From: PHAA01 sp034678805
Lineage (GTDB): Bacteria; Bacillota; Syntrophomonadia; Syntrophomonadales; Syntrophomonadaceae
Assembly: GCA_034678805.1 (NCBI GenBank)
Contig: JAXDBN010000244.1
Span: 1-64,000, forward strand
DNA length: 64,000 nt
Reading direction: 5' to 3'
Below, in pieces: positions 52,251 through 61,241 of this stretch; within the stretch, counting starts at the first letter, position 1, and the number at the start of each line of letters is the position of its first letter. The translations under genes and the position numbers were made by a program. The notes under the pieces are model-generated. The model was not told the DNA's origin, searched no databases, and saw nothing but the letters and a program-made list of their open reading frames with translations.

Positions 52251-53510
52251 TTATGGACGACTATTTATGATATGCGGGGAGGTGGTATAATCCTGAGCAC
52301 CAGAGCGATGGGCTGCATTAGGATACAAAAGACTGTATATGTCGGTAGCTTGAACGTCTAGCTCCAGCATGGCGCGGAGAACAGGTTGATTATCATCCTG
52401 GCCAGCCTCCTTTACATCGCTGCCCCGATTGAGCATCCGCAGCGCTGATTTATTTTTTATCTCTTGCAGGATTTCCCGACCTTTTGTAGAAAATCCTAAA
52501 ATGTGAAAATATAATGGTCCGTGCTGGTCAAAACTCAGCATTTTTTGGGTTTCGACATTAAGCAGGACATAGAGCAGCTGCCGGTTGATTCGGGTCAGAC
52601 TATAACGTTTGCTTTTAATCATTTGCCGTAGTTGTTCAAGCGTACCGCAGGTAATAGCAGCCTTACGGATGCGATGTTCCAAACCCTCGCTGATTTCATA
52701 TATGTTGTGTAGTTGGTTTAGAGGAGTGGTGCGCAATTTAGCCAGTAAAGCCTGCTCAAGAGACGCTAAATTAACTGGGGCGCGCCCGGCTTGTATCTCC
52801 TTCTGTAACAAGGCAAAAGCCTGGGAGGGCATGAAGCTGGAATTGTCAAAATTGCCAGGATTGTTTAGCAGGGAATGACGAATGGCACTGGCACTGGCAT
52901 GATTGGTTAGTTCCAGACTATTGTACTCAGAGCCTTGACGGAGAATGGTAAAAGGCTGGATAGGAATGGCATCCTGTTGGAGCACGCGCAGGTATTCGAT
53001 TGCCAGGATATTATTAGGTTGCATAATGATAGAATCTATATTGCCTATATTGTTGCCCTTAATTGACTGAATAGTCTTGGAGCGAGCGGTAGGAAAATTG
53101 AGCCCCTGAGACAGAAAATATTTTAACTTTTTCTTATATTCATGGCTTTCGTCAGCGATAATCGCAGCGATAGTTCTTAATTCATCCAGGCGGCCGTTTT
53201 CGCTGCCAAATGCCAAATGAGTCACAACCCCAGTTGCATTCAGCAATTGGATAGCACCCCGGGCAAAATAATAGGCACTGCGGACACAAAAACAAAAAGG
53301 TATTTCAATGACCAGATCTGCACCTGCATGCAAAGCCATACAGGCGCGAGTCCATTTGTTACATATAGCAGCTTCTCCCCTCTGAACAAAGTTGCCGCTC
53401 ATAACGCAAATGGTAGCGTCATAGTTGTGTTCCCGCTGAGCAGACTGGATAAAATATTGATGCCCATTGTGGAGGGGATTAAATTCAGCGATAATTCCTA
53501 GAACAGACAC
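52251..53510 (-). CDS. tmcAL: tRNA(Met) cytidine acetate ligase TmcAL (YlbM)
   Basis: TmcAL makes N4-acetylcytidine at position 34 of tRNA-Met using acetate and ATP. The 419-residue protein starts VLGIIAEFNPLHNGHQ, a nucleotidyltransferase motif with the HxGH, and has SGNFVQRGEAAI and ILAIEYLRVL. GTG start. Its use of acetate makes sense next to pta-ackA, whose product is acetate, but the two lie on opposite strands and probably are unrelated in regulation. Confidence 0.93.
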   Translation of the reverse strand: MSVLGIIAEFNPLHNGHQYFIQSAQREHNYDATICVMSGNFVQRGEAAICNKWTRACMALHAGADLVIEIPFCFCVRSAYYFARGAIQLLNATGVVTHLAFGSENGRLDELRTIAAIIADESHEYKKKLKYFLSQGLNFPTARSKTIQSIKGNNIGNIDSIIMQPNNILAIEYLRVLQQDAIPIQPFTILRQGSEYNSLELTNHASASAIRHSLLNNPGNFDNSSFMPSQAFALLQKEIQAGRAPVNLASLEQALLAKLRTTPLNQLHNIYEISEGLEHRIRKAAITCGTLEQLRQMIKSKRYSLTRINRQLLYVLLNVETQKMLSFDQHGPLYFHILGFSTKGREILQEIKNKSALRMLNRGSDVKEAGQDDNQPVLRAMLELDVQATDIYSLLYPNAAHRSGAQDYTTSPHIINSRP

Positions 53511-53640
53511 GACTTATCCCCAAAGCAAGATTTTCATAATCATAACACATACAAACCAGTTCATCACAATGATGAGATTGATTAGACCGTTGAATAGCAC
53601 TTAGAGCTATTTGGCGATGTAAAAATAAGGAGGATTGATC

Positions 53641-54633
53641 ATGAGTTTATTGGAACAAATCAAGGCAAATGCGGCTAAGGCAGGCAAGACTATCGTGCTT
53701 CCGGAAGGTACCGAAAAGCGGACCCTTTTGGCAGTCAAGGACATAGCGGCAGCCAAAATTGCCAACCTTATCCTGTTAGGGGATGAGGGCGCGGTGAAAG
53801 CTGCGGCTGCTGACGCAGGTGCGGATATCAGCGCAGCAGAAATTATTAATCCGGCCAAATCAGCTTTCTTTGATGATTTCGTTCAGGCTTTTTATGAAAT
53901 GCGCAAGAGCAAAGGAGTCGACCTGGACAAAGCCCGCGACTCTATGCTGGATCCACTCTTCTTTGCATCGATGATGGTTAAAATGGGTAAGGCCGACGGT
54001 GAAGTTGCTGGAGCCGAGAACACCACCGGTAATGTACTGAGGCCGGCATTGCAGATTATCAAAACTGCCCCTGGAATTTCAGCTGTATCTGGAGCGTTCG
54101 TTATGATCGTTCCCAACTGTGATTTAGGGTACAATGGATTATTGGTTTTCGCTGACTGTGCTGTAACCCCGGTTCCCACTGCTGAACAACTGGCGGAATT
54201 TGCTAAATCAACTGTCGGCACTGCAGCCACTGTTTGCGGTATCCCTGAACCCAAGGTTGGAATGCTGTCCTTCTCTACCAAAGGCAGTGCCAGCCATGAT
54301 GTAGTAGACAAGGTTGTTAAAGCTACTGCCCTGGCTAAAGAGAGATTCCCTGAACTGCAGGTGGATGGTGAATTCCAGGCTGACGCCGCCCTGGTTCCCA
54401 GCGTTGGCGCCTCTAAAGCACCCGGCAGCCCAGTTGCCGGTCAATGCAACGTTCTGGTATTCCCGGATCTGCAAGCCGGCAATATCGGCTATAAACTGGT
54501 ACAGAGATTTGCCAAAGCAGAAGCTATTGGACCTATACTGCAAGGACTTGATAAACCCGTCAATGACCTGTCCAGAGGTTGCAGTGTTGCGGACGTAGTA
54601 AACGTGGTTGCTATTACTGCAGTTAGAGCCTAA
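53641..54633 (+). CDS. pta: Phosphate acetyltransferase
   Basis: Pta converts acetyl-CoA and phosphate to acetyl phosphate. The 330-residue protein is the short clostridial form; it shows IVLPEGTEKRTL, SAVSGAFVMIVP, STKGSASHD and the terminal ANGLSRG-like DLSRGCSVADV. ATG 53641 follows AAGGAGG. With ackA, 66 bases downstream, it yields one ATP per acetyl-CoA, the main ATP gain in syntrophic fatty-acid oxidation. Confidence 0.95.
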   Translation: MSLLEQIKANAAKAGKTIVLPEGTEKRTLLAVKDIAAAKIANLILLGDEGAVKAAAADAGADISAAEIINPAKSAFFDDFVQAFYEMRKSKGVDLDKARDSMLDPLFFASMMVKMGKADGEVAGAENTTGNVLRPALQIIKTAPGISAVSGAFVMIVPNCDLGYNGLLVFADCAVTPVPTAEQLAEFAKSTVGTAATVCGIPEPKVGMLSFSTKGSASHDVVDKVVKATALAKERFPELQVDGEFQADAALVPSVGASKAPGSPVAGQCNVLVFPDLQAGNIGYKLVQRFAKAEAIGPILQGLDKPVNDLSRGCSVADVVNVVAITAVRA

Positions 54634-54699
54634 ACTAATTTAGGCTTTATACTAGATCCAGGTTATGCATCTCTATTTAAATGAAGGAGGAGTTTTGTA

Positions 54700-55893
54700 A
54701 TGAAGGTCTTGGTTGTAAACGCGGGTAGTTCATCAATAAAATATCAGGTTTTTGATATGACTGATGAATCCGTACTAGCCAAAGGATTGGTTGATCGGGT
54801 AGGTATTCCCGGAACCACTCTGAAACATGAGCCTACCGGCAAAGACGATGTTCTCATCAAACAGGACTTGCCCAATCATACTGAAGGTATGAAACTGGTA
54901 TTAAACGTTCTAGTTAACCCTGAATACGGCTGCATCAAGAGCATGGATGAGATTGGGGCAGTCGGGCACCGTGTTGTCCATGGCGGTGAAGAATATGCCG
55001 CTTCAGCAGTAATCGATGATCACGTAAAGAAAGTTATCCGTGACTGTTTTGACGTAGCTCCCTTGCATAATCCCCCCAACTTGATGGGCATTGAAGCCTG
55101 TCAGGAATTAATGCCTAATGTACCACATGTGGCTGTTTTCGACACAGCTTTCCATCAGACCATGAGCCCGGAATATTATATGTATGCACTGCCTTATGAC
55201 GTATATGAGAAATTTAAAGTAAGACGCTATGGCTTCCACGGTACTTCTCATTACTACGTAGCCCATCGTGCAGCAGAAATGCTGGGCAAACCTTATGAAG
55301 ATTGCAAGATAGTTACTTTGCATTTAGGTAACGGCGCCAGTATGGCAGCTATTGCCAACGGAAAAGTGGTTGACACCTCCATGGGCTTTACCCCGTTAGA
55401 AGGGTTGGTCATGGGGACTCGTTCCGGTGACATCGATCCGGCTATCGTCTTCTATCTTATGGAAAAACTGAGCATGGATGCCAGCGAGGCCAACAGTTAT
55501 TTTAACAAGAAATCTGGTCTGCTCGGACTGTCCGGGGTTTCCAACGATCTGCGTGACATCCAGGAAGCCGCTGATGCCGGTAATGAAAGAGCCAAGCTGG
55601 CCCTGGAAGTATACTATAAACAGGTTAAGGGATATATCGGCAACTATATCGCCAAATTAAACGGCTGTGACTGCTTGGTCTTCACCGCAGGGGTTGGCGA
55701 AAATGGTATAGGCATGCGCGAAAATATCTGTAAGGACTTAGAAAGTCTCGGTATTAAGATGGATAATGCCAAGAATAATGTACGCGGTAAAGAGGTTGAT
55801 GTGGCTGCGGCTGATTCCAATGTAAAAATATTTGTTATTCCAACCAATGAGGAATTAGTGATCGCTCGCGACACCTACGGTTTAGCTAAATAA
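54700..55893 (+). CDS. ackA: Acetate kinase
   Basis: AckA turns acetyl phosphate and ADP into acetate and ATP. The 397-residue protein starts VLVVNAGSSSIKYQV (phosphate-1 motif), has GHRVVHGG, RRYGFHGTSH, HLGNGAS and the adenosine-binding FTAGVGEN. RBS AAGGAGGAG. It ends the pta-ackA operon with a terminator. Confidence 0.97.
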   Translation: MKVLVVNAGSSSIKYQVFDMTDESVLAKGLVDRVGIPGTTLKHEPTGKDDVLIKQDLPNHTEGMKLVLNVLVNPEYGCIKSMDEIGAVGHRVVHGGEEYAASAVIDDHVKKVIRDCFDVAPLHNPPNLMGIEACQELMPNVPHVAVFDTAFHQTMSPEYYMYALPYDVYEKFKVRRYGFHGTSHYYVAHRAAEMLGKPYEDCKIVTLHLGNGASMAAIANGKVVDTSMGFTPLEGLVMGTRSGDIDPAIVFYLMEKLSMDASEANSYFNKKSGLLGLSGVSNDLRDIQEAADAGNERAKLALEVYYKQVKGYIGNYIAKLNGCDCLVFTAGVGENGIGMRENICKDLESLGIKMDNAKNNVRGKEVDVAAADSNVKIFVIPTNEELVIARDTYGLAK

Positions 55894-55920
55894 TAAGAAG
55901 AATTTAAAGTAAAAACAAAT

Positions 55921-55965
55921 AACGGCTTGGGTTCAAATCATATTGGACTCAAGCCGTTTATTTAT
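55921..55965 (+). terminator. Terminator after ackA
   Basis: AACGGCTTG (55921-55929) pairs with CAAGCCGTT (55950-55958), with partial pairing further inside, followed by TATTTATT. Confidence 0.82.
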
Positions 55966-56222
55966 TAAGCAGCTTTGGCAGCCGATCCATGGTAATTTGG
56001 ACTGGTCCAAAAATATCTAGTTATAAATGAAGTCAAATGGACAGAAATGCAATGTAGTAATAGTACCGGCAAATTATTTTGGGATAATTTTGGCTTATGT
56101 CGTTATGCTGCATGGACTATTACTAATGCTGAACATATAAAAAAGGATACTAACTTCGATTTTATACGTGCACTGGTGTACAATAAGAAAGCGACTAAAC
56201 TTTCTCGTAGGGAGGTCATCTA
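55966..56222 (+). other. Noncoding region before the molybdopterin genes
   Basis: No gene seen. A possible -10 TACAAT (56179-56184) lies about 39 bases before the molybdopterin-binding gene; the -35 is unclear. The palindromic GTGCACTGGTGTAC nearby could be an operator. I could not match the region to a molybdenum-cofactor riboswitch. Confidence 0.45.
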
Positions 56223-57254
56223 ATGCCAATGTATAAGGTACCCGTGGAACAGGCCGTAGGGCTGACATTGGGATACGATATTACAAAAATAGTGCCAGGG
56301 GAGGAAAAGTATCGAGCTTTTCAAAAGGGGCATGTCATTACCAGCCAGGATATCGCTAAGTTGAAGGATATGGGCAAAGAACATATTTACATTTGGGAAG
56401 CGACGCCCAACATGATTCACGAAGATGAAGCTGCCCTGCGACTAGCTCAGATTTCAGCGGGCGAGGGACTATTTTGGACTAAACCCAGTCAAGGTCGGGT
56501 AAATATTAAAGCCAAGCATCCTGGTTTATTAAAAGTCAACATTGAAAGGCTTAATGCGCTTAACAGCTTGGACGATGTTATTATGGCTACCCTGCATAAT
56601 AACAGGGTGGTGGCCGAAGGACAGGTAGTAGCCGGTACCCGGGTAGTTCCAGTGGAGGTTGAGACTAAAACGATAGATTCTGCGGAGAGTATCTGTTGTG
56701 GAGAGGGAGCTATACTAGCGATAAAACCTTTTATGCCATTAAGGGTAGCTCTAGTTACAACTGGTACCGAGGTAAGCAGTGGGCGAATCAAGGATGGTTC
56801 TGAGCTGTTGATTAAGGAGAAGATTAAACCATTCGAGGGGCAACTGATAGGTCAGGTAATCGTACCCGACGATTCTAACTTGATTGCGGAGAAAATCTTA
56901 TACTTTATTGGTCAAGGAGCTCAGTTGGTATTAGTGTCGGGTGGCATGTCGGTAGACGCTGATGATGCAACTCCGCTGGGGATTAGACATACCGGGGCCA
57001 GGGTAGTATTCTATGGAGCGCCGATTTTGCCGGGTTCACAGTTTATGCTTGCATACCATCAGCAGGTGCCCATTTGCGGTATACCGGGGGGAGCCCTATT
57101 CAGTCCCCATACTACCCTGGATCTGTTGTTGCCGCGAGTTTTTGCGGGGGAGATGATCAGTCGTCAGGAAATAGTTGCAATGGGACACGGGGGCTTATGT
57201 GAAGGTTGTCAGGTTTGCCATTTTCCCCAGTGCCCCTTTGGAAAAGCAACCTAA
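56223..57254 (+). CDS. Molybdopterin-binding protein with C-terminal cysteine cluster
   Basis: A 343-residue protein with a MoCF (MogA/MoeA-like) domain: RVALVTTGTEVSSGRI near 175, VSGGMSVDADDATP near 240, and ICGIPGGALF near 280. The N-terminal half has no known catalytic motif. The end carries CEGCQVCHFPQCPFG, four cysteines that could bind a metal or Fe-S cluster. This variant is found next to moeA in Clostridia. The role is probably metal insertion into molybdopterin or its regulation; not proven. It lies 23 bases before moeA. Confidence 0.8.
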   Translation: MPMYKVPVEQAVGLTLGYDITKIVPGEEKYRAFQKGHVITSQDIAKLKDMGKEHIYIWEATPNMIHEDEAALRLAQISAGEGLFWTKPSQGRVNIKAKHPGLLKVNIERLNALNSLDDVIMATLHNNRVVAEGQVVAGTRVVPVEVETKTIDSAESICCGEGAILAIKPFMPLRVALVTTGTEVSSGRIKDGSELLIKEKIKPFEGQLIGQVIVPDDSNLIAEKILYFIGQGAQLVLVSGGMSVDADDATPLGIRHTGARVVFYGAPILPGSQFMLAYHQQVPICGIPGGALFSPHTTLDLLLPRVFAGEMISRQEIVAMGHGGLCEGCQVCHFPQCPFGKAT

Positions 57255-57277
57255 AGGCTTAGATGGAGGGTGTAATC

Positions 57278-58483
57278 GTGTTATTGGATTCAAGCTTAGA
57301 AACCGTTCAAGCACAGATAATCGAATTTTGCCCGAGATTATCACCGGAAACCGTTTCAATATTGAATGCGGTCGGGAGAGTAAGCGCGGAAGAATACAGG
57401 GCGGGAAGCGATCTCCCCGCCCAGAACCAGTCAGCGGTCGACGGATATGCAGTAGCTGAGCCGGTTGATGGTGGGTCATCAGGTTATTCCCTTGTTGGTA
57501 ATGCTCTTTTGGGCGATAATCCGCTTACGTTTTTAAAACCGGGTGAGGCTATGCAGGTTAAGACCGGTAGCAATCTGCCACCCGGTGCTATTGCAGTGGT
57601 TCCTCATGAGAAGACAGAAATCCAAAATGATTCCCTAATACCTTTGGAAGTAATTAAGGTGGGCAACAACGTAAAAAAAGCCGGGGAAGACTATGTACAT
57701 GGTGAATTGCTAATCCCCCGTAACACTATTTTGACCCCAGGTCATATTTCACTCATGGCAGCCTTTGGAATGAATAGCGTGTCAGTATATAGAAAACCCA
57801 GGGTGGCTGTTCTTGGCCTCAGCCCTAATGTTGTGCCGTGGCAAACGAATCCTCTTCCAGGGCAAACCAGGGATAGCAATACTCCACTAATAACTGCTTT
57901 GGTAAAAGAGTGTGGAGGAGAAGTAGTCGAGTCAGTTTTAACCGGGGTGGACCACAGATCAGTTGGTGAGATCGGTTCATCATTGCTGGAAAAGGCAGAT
58001 ATTGTTATCCTAACAGGAGGGACATATGCGGAAGACGGCAACGAAGCCCGTTTATTAATGGAACAACTGGGCGCTGATCTGCTCTATTGGGATGTACCCA
58101 TACAACCGGGCAGTCATACCGGAGCCGGGGTAATAGAATCACGGATACTGTTTGCTCTTTCTGGAAATCCAGCAGCATGCGGAGTTGGGTATCATCTGTT
58201 CGTTGCGCCAGCGGTCAGGGCCATGCAGGGACTTATAGCGGAAACTACCCGCTTGACCGCTCAATGTACAAACGGTTTTCCTAAAAAGTCCGGATCAAGA
58301 CGTTTCATTCGCGGGCAGGTCCGATGGGAAAATAATAGCTGGCAGGTCACGGTGCTGGAGGGACAAAAACCGAGTATGCTAAGGTCCCTGGTTGATTGCA
58401 ATGCTCTTATCGATATGCCTGCAAGCAGTCCCCCGATTAACAAAGGGCAAGATGTATCCATCCTGGTGCTGAAAACATTTTGA
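57278..58483 (+). CDS. moeA: Molybdopterin molybdenumtransferase
   Basis: MoeA inserts molybdenum (or tungsten) into adenylated molybdopterin. The 401-residue protein has QNQSAVDGYAV near the start, VKTGSNLPPGAIAVVPHE, the MoCF motif VILTGGTYAEDG, and ALSGNPAACGVGYHLFV. GTG 57278 is chosen since GGAGGGTG lies 5 bases before; ATG 57263 is the longer option. A tungsten or molybdenum enzyme such as formate dehydrogenase would be the user; none is in the window. Confidence 0.92.
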   Translation: MLLDSSLETVQAQIIEFCPRLSPETVSILNAVGRVSAEEYRAGSDLPAQNQSAVDGYAVAEPVDGGSSGYSLVGNALLGDNPLTFLKPGEAMQVKTGSNLPPGAIAVVPHEKTEIQNDSLIPLEVIKVGNNVKKAGEDYVHGELLIPRNTILTPGHISLMAAFGMNSVSVYRKPRVAVLGLSPNVVPWQTNPLPGQTRDSNTPLITALVKECGGEVVESVLTGVDHRSVGEIGSSLLEKADIVILTGGTYAEDGNEARLLMEQLGADLLYWDVPIQPGSHTGAGVIESRILFALSGNPAACGVGYHLFVAPAVRAMQGLIAETTRLTAQCTNGFPKKSGSRRFIRGQVRWENNSWQVTVLEGQKPSMLRSLVDCNALIDMPASSPPINKGQDVSILVLKTF

Positions 58484-58551
58484 TGAAAGATCAAGTAAAA
58501 GGGCATGATAGTTGTTGACAATCATGCAGACCAAATGTTGTTGGGACTTTA

Positions 58552-58581
58552 TTGACAATATTGTTAAATGCGGAATATAAT
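58552..58581 (+). promoter_or_regulatory. Consensus promoter for the DUF177-rpmF-plsX genes
   Basis: Perfect TTGACA (58552-58557) and perfect TATAAT (58576-58581) with an 18-base spacer; start of transcription near 58588, about 21 bases before the DUF177 gene. Confidence 0.8.
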
Positions 58582-58608
58582 TAAAACGTTGTTCTTACGA
58601 GGTGCACA

Positions 58609-59112
58609 ATGAAACTTAACCTGCGCAGGCTGAAAAATCATCCCCATGAAAGCGAAACTTTTCACCTCTCAGAAGCTGGAGATAGTGCTTTGTTTGAGGG
58701 CATAGGGGGAAGATATCTTGGCCCGATAAACGTAGAACTATTATTAGAGAATACTGGTTCGATGTATGTTGGCAAGGTTAATTTAAATACCGCACTGCAG
58801 TTACCCTGTGCACGATGCCTTGGAGATTTAGTCTACCCTGTTTCTTTGGATTTCGATATCTCATTGGCTGAAAGCTGCAAAATGGACAATATGGATTTGG
58901 ATGAAAACCTGATATTATTTTCAGGTGATGAGGCCGAGATAGGACCCAGGATTGAGGAAGCCATTTTTATGGCGATACCAATCTGCCCCTTGTGTAAGCC
59001 TGATTGCCAAGGACTGTGCCCGATATGTGGTCAGGATAAAAACATTCAAAGCTGTAAATGCAAAGAAGATCAGATAGATCCTCGTTGGGAAAAATTGAAT
59101 AAGTTAAGGTAG
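58609..59112 (+). CDS. DUF177 (YceD-like) protein
   Basis: A 167-residue protein of the family always found just upstream of rpmF. It has CARCLGDL and a C-terminal zinc-type cluster CPLCKPDCQGLCPICGQD (key cysteines 126-143). The Arabidopsis homologue affects 23S rRNA accumulation, and bacterial ones may help ribosome assembly; function is not settled. RBS weak. It lies 17 bases before L32. Confidence 0.9.
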   Translation: MKLNLRRLKNHPHESETFHLSEAGDSALFEGIGGRYLGPINVELLLENTGSMYVGKVNLNTALQLPCARCLGDLVYPVSLDFDISLAESCKMDNMDLDENLILFSGDEAEIGPRIEEAIFMAIPICPLCKPDCQGLCPICGQDKNIQSCKCKEDQIDPRWEKLNKLR

Positions 59113-59129
59113 GAAAGGAGGTTTCATAA

Positions 59130-59300
59130 ATGGGTGTTCCGAAAAGAAGACAATCACATGCCCGTAAAAACAAGAGACGGTCGGAGTGGAAAAAGATAGA
59201 TGCCCCCGGTCTGGTCGCCTGCCCCCAGTGCCATGATCTCATGCTGCCGCATCGTGCATGTCTGAGTTGTGGTTTCTATAAAGGTAAGAATGTCATATAA
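59130..59300 (+). CDS. rpmF: 50S ribosomal protein L32
   Basis: The 56-residue protein begins MGVPKRRQSHARKNKRRS and has two CxxC pairs (CPQC, CLSC) of the zinc-binding form. RBS AAAGGAGG with good spacing. This gene is shorter than 60 codons and easily missed. It sits in the usual DUF177-rpmF-plsX order. Confidence 0.96.
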   Translation: MGVPKRRQSHARKNKRRSEWKKIDAPGLVACPQCHDLMLPHRACLSCGFYKGKNVI

Positions 59301-59324
59301 GGGCAACTTAATAGCATCAGGATG

Positions 59325-59370
59325 AAAAAGTAAGGGTTAGCTCTAAGCTAGGACTTACTTTTTGTTTTTA
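59325..59370 (+). terminator. Terminator after rpmF
   Basis: AAAAAGTAAG (59325-59334) pairs with CTTACTTTTT (59354-59363), with inner pairing of TTAGCT and AAGCTA; T-rich downstream. It separates L32 from plsX. Confidence 0.85.
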
Positions 59371-59511
59371 GTAACCCTTTGGTTAGACTTGAACATTCAT
59401 TTAGGATGCCTATTTGGTATTATTTAGGTGAGAAAATAATGAAAGGTTTCACACTCTCATTAGGCGGAGCAAATAGCTAAGCAGATTGTGGAACCCTCGA
59501 GGAGGATGTAT

Positions 59512-60465
59512 ATGATAATTGCTGTTGACGCTATGGGGGGAGATTTTGCACCTCTCGAAACCGTCGCAGGGGCGATAAAGTTTTTGGATACCTCTGATGC
59601 AAGATTGCTACTGGTTGGACCGGTGGAAATCATACAAAAAGAGCTGGAGAAGTATACTTATGACCAGGAACGAATTGGTCTGGTGAATGCCAGTCAGGTT
59701 ATGGGTATGGACGAATCGGTAGCAGCCTTACGCAAGAAACAGGATTCCTCCATAGTAGTTGCTACTCGTTTAGTAAAGGAAAGCCAGGCTGATGCCATAG
59801 TATCCTGCGGCAGTACCGGTGCTCAAATGGCTGCTGCCACCCTCATTCTGGGCAGGATGAACAATATTGAAAGACCGCCAATAGTGGCTGAGGTACCAAC
59901 TATTACAGGTAAAAGTACTTTACTCCTTGATGTTGGGGCCAATGTAGATTGCCGGCCCAGCCAATTAGTGCAATTTGCCATATTAGGGAGTGTTTATGCC
60001 GCGATGTTGACCGGGATTGATAGTCCTAGGGTTGCTCTGTTAAATAACGGGGAAGAAGAGGGCAAAGGAAATAAGTTGAGCCTGGAAAGTTATGAATTGT
60101 TACGCGAGCAGAAGGGAATTAATTTCGTGGGTAATGTGGAAGCCGCTGATCTTTTCTCTAATAAAACCGATATAGCCGTGTGTGATGGTTTTGTGGGCAA
60201 TATTTTGCTGAAGGGCATGGAAGGACTGGCCAAATTAATTGGCGCTATGTTTTACAAGGAGATGGGTAAACTGCCATCCTTTTTTGGAGGCCTGGATAAT
60301 AGCAAGGTAGGAGGAGCCCCTCTCCTGGGTATAAATGGGGTTAGTATTGTATGCCACGGGAGTTCAAAACGGGATGCCGTCTGCAGTGGAATAGGCATTG
60401 CCCAACAGTGTGTGCTTAAGAATATGGTAGAAACCCAAAAGCTAGCCTTGAGCAGGGCGCTGTAA
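59512..60465 (+). CDS. plsX: Phosphate acyltransferase PlsX
   Basis: PlsX makes acyl phosphate from acyl-ACP for phospholipid synthesis. The 317-residue protein starts IIAVDAMGGDFAP, has VSCGSTGAQMAAATL, LLDVGANVDC and HGSSKRDAV. ATG 59512 lies 7 bases after GAGGAGG. Unlike most Firmicutes, no fab genes or acpP follow; rnc comes next. Confidence 0.95.
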   Translation: MIIAVDAMGGDFAPLETVAGAIKFLDTSDARLLLVGPVEIIQKELEKYTYDQERIGLVNASQVMGMDESVAALRKKQDSSIVVATRLVKESQADAIVSCGSTGAQMAAATLILGRMNNIERPPIVAEVPTITGKSTLLLDVGANVDCRPSQLVQFAILGSVYAAMLTGIDSPRVALLNNGEEEGKGNKLSLESYELLREQKGINFVGNVEAADLFSNKTDIAVCDGFVGNILLKGMEGLAKLIGAMFYKEMGKLPSFFGGLDNSKVGGAPLLGINGVSIVCHGSSKRDAVCSGIGIAQQCVLKNMVETQKLALSRAL

Positions 60466-60539
60466 TATAATGGTGAAAATGAATCTGGGGCGGCAGTTTT
60501 TACAAACATCCGCCCCCGGTGTTGGTAGCAGGTGAATAA

Positions 60540-61241
60540 ATGAGCCAGTCCCATGCCAGAGCATTTGTCAATGATCTGCAGCTCAAGTTTAATAATATAG
60601 ATTTGATAAGCACCGCTTTGATCCACCCTTCCTATGCTCAGGAGAAGAGCGCAGCGGTTAATAATCAGCGTTTGGAATTCCTGGGTGACGCAGTTCTTGA
60701 TTTCATTGTAGCGGAGTATTTGTACATAAATTTCAAGGATAAACCCGAAGGTGATCTTACCCAGATAAGAGCCAAGGTAGTATGTGAAAAGGCTTTGGTA
60801 GAAATCGGCAATCAGATCAATATAGGCAACTACTTAATGCTTGGCCGGGGAGAGGATATGTCCGGCGGGCGGAAGCGTAAATCGATCCTGGCCGATACTA
60901 TTGAAGCAGTAATAGGAGCTATCTATCTTGACCAGGGGCTGCTGAGCGTCAGGCAATTCGTCTTAAAGTATCTGCAGCCGGTAATTGATGAAACGGCTCA
61001 AGGTGATTATCAGGATCATAAGTCGCGTTTGCAGGAATACGTCCAATCCCGCAGCCGCTACAACGTCCATTATCGTATTATAAGCGAGTCCGGACCTGCT
61101 CATGCCAGGCATTTTGTGGCTGGAGTTTATTTTATGGACGAATTACTAGCCAGCGGCCAGGGAAAAAGCAAAAAAGAGGCTGAACAGAATGCGGCAGGAA
61201 AAGCTCTCGAAAACAGAATTATAATGGAACGTCTAATTTGA
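60540..61241 (+). CDS. rnc: Ribonuclease III
   Basis: RNase III cuts double-stranded RNA in rRNA and mRNA processing. The 233-residue protein has the signature NQRLEFLGDAVLDFIV (Glu and Asp for Mg2+), ADTIEAVIGAIYLD, and a C-terminal double-stranded RNA-binding domain (KSRLQEYVQSR, GKSKKEAEQNAAGKAL). It overlaps the next gene by 4 bases. Confidence 0.97.
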   Translation: MSQSHARAFVNDLQLKFNNIDLISTALIHPSYAQEKSAAVNNQRLEFLGDAVLDFIVAEYLYINFKDKPEGDLTQIRAKVVCEKALVEIGNQINIGNYLMLGRGEDMSGGRKRKSILADTIEAVIGAIYLDQGLLSVRQFVLKYLQPVIDETAQGDYQDHKSRLQEYVQSRSRYNVHYRIISESGPAHARHFVAGVYFMDELLASGQGKSKKEAEQNAAGKALENRIIMERLI

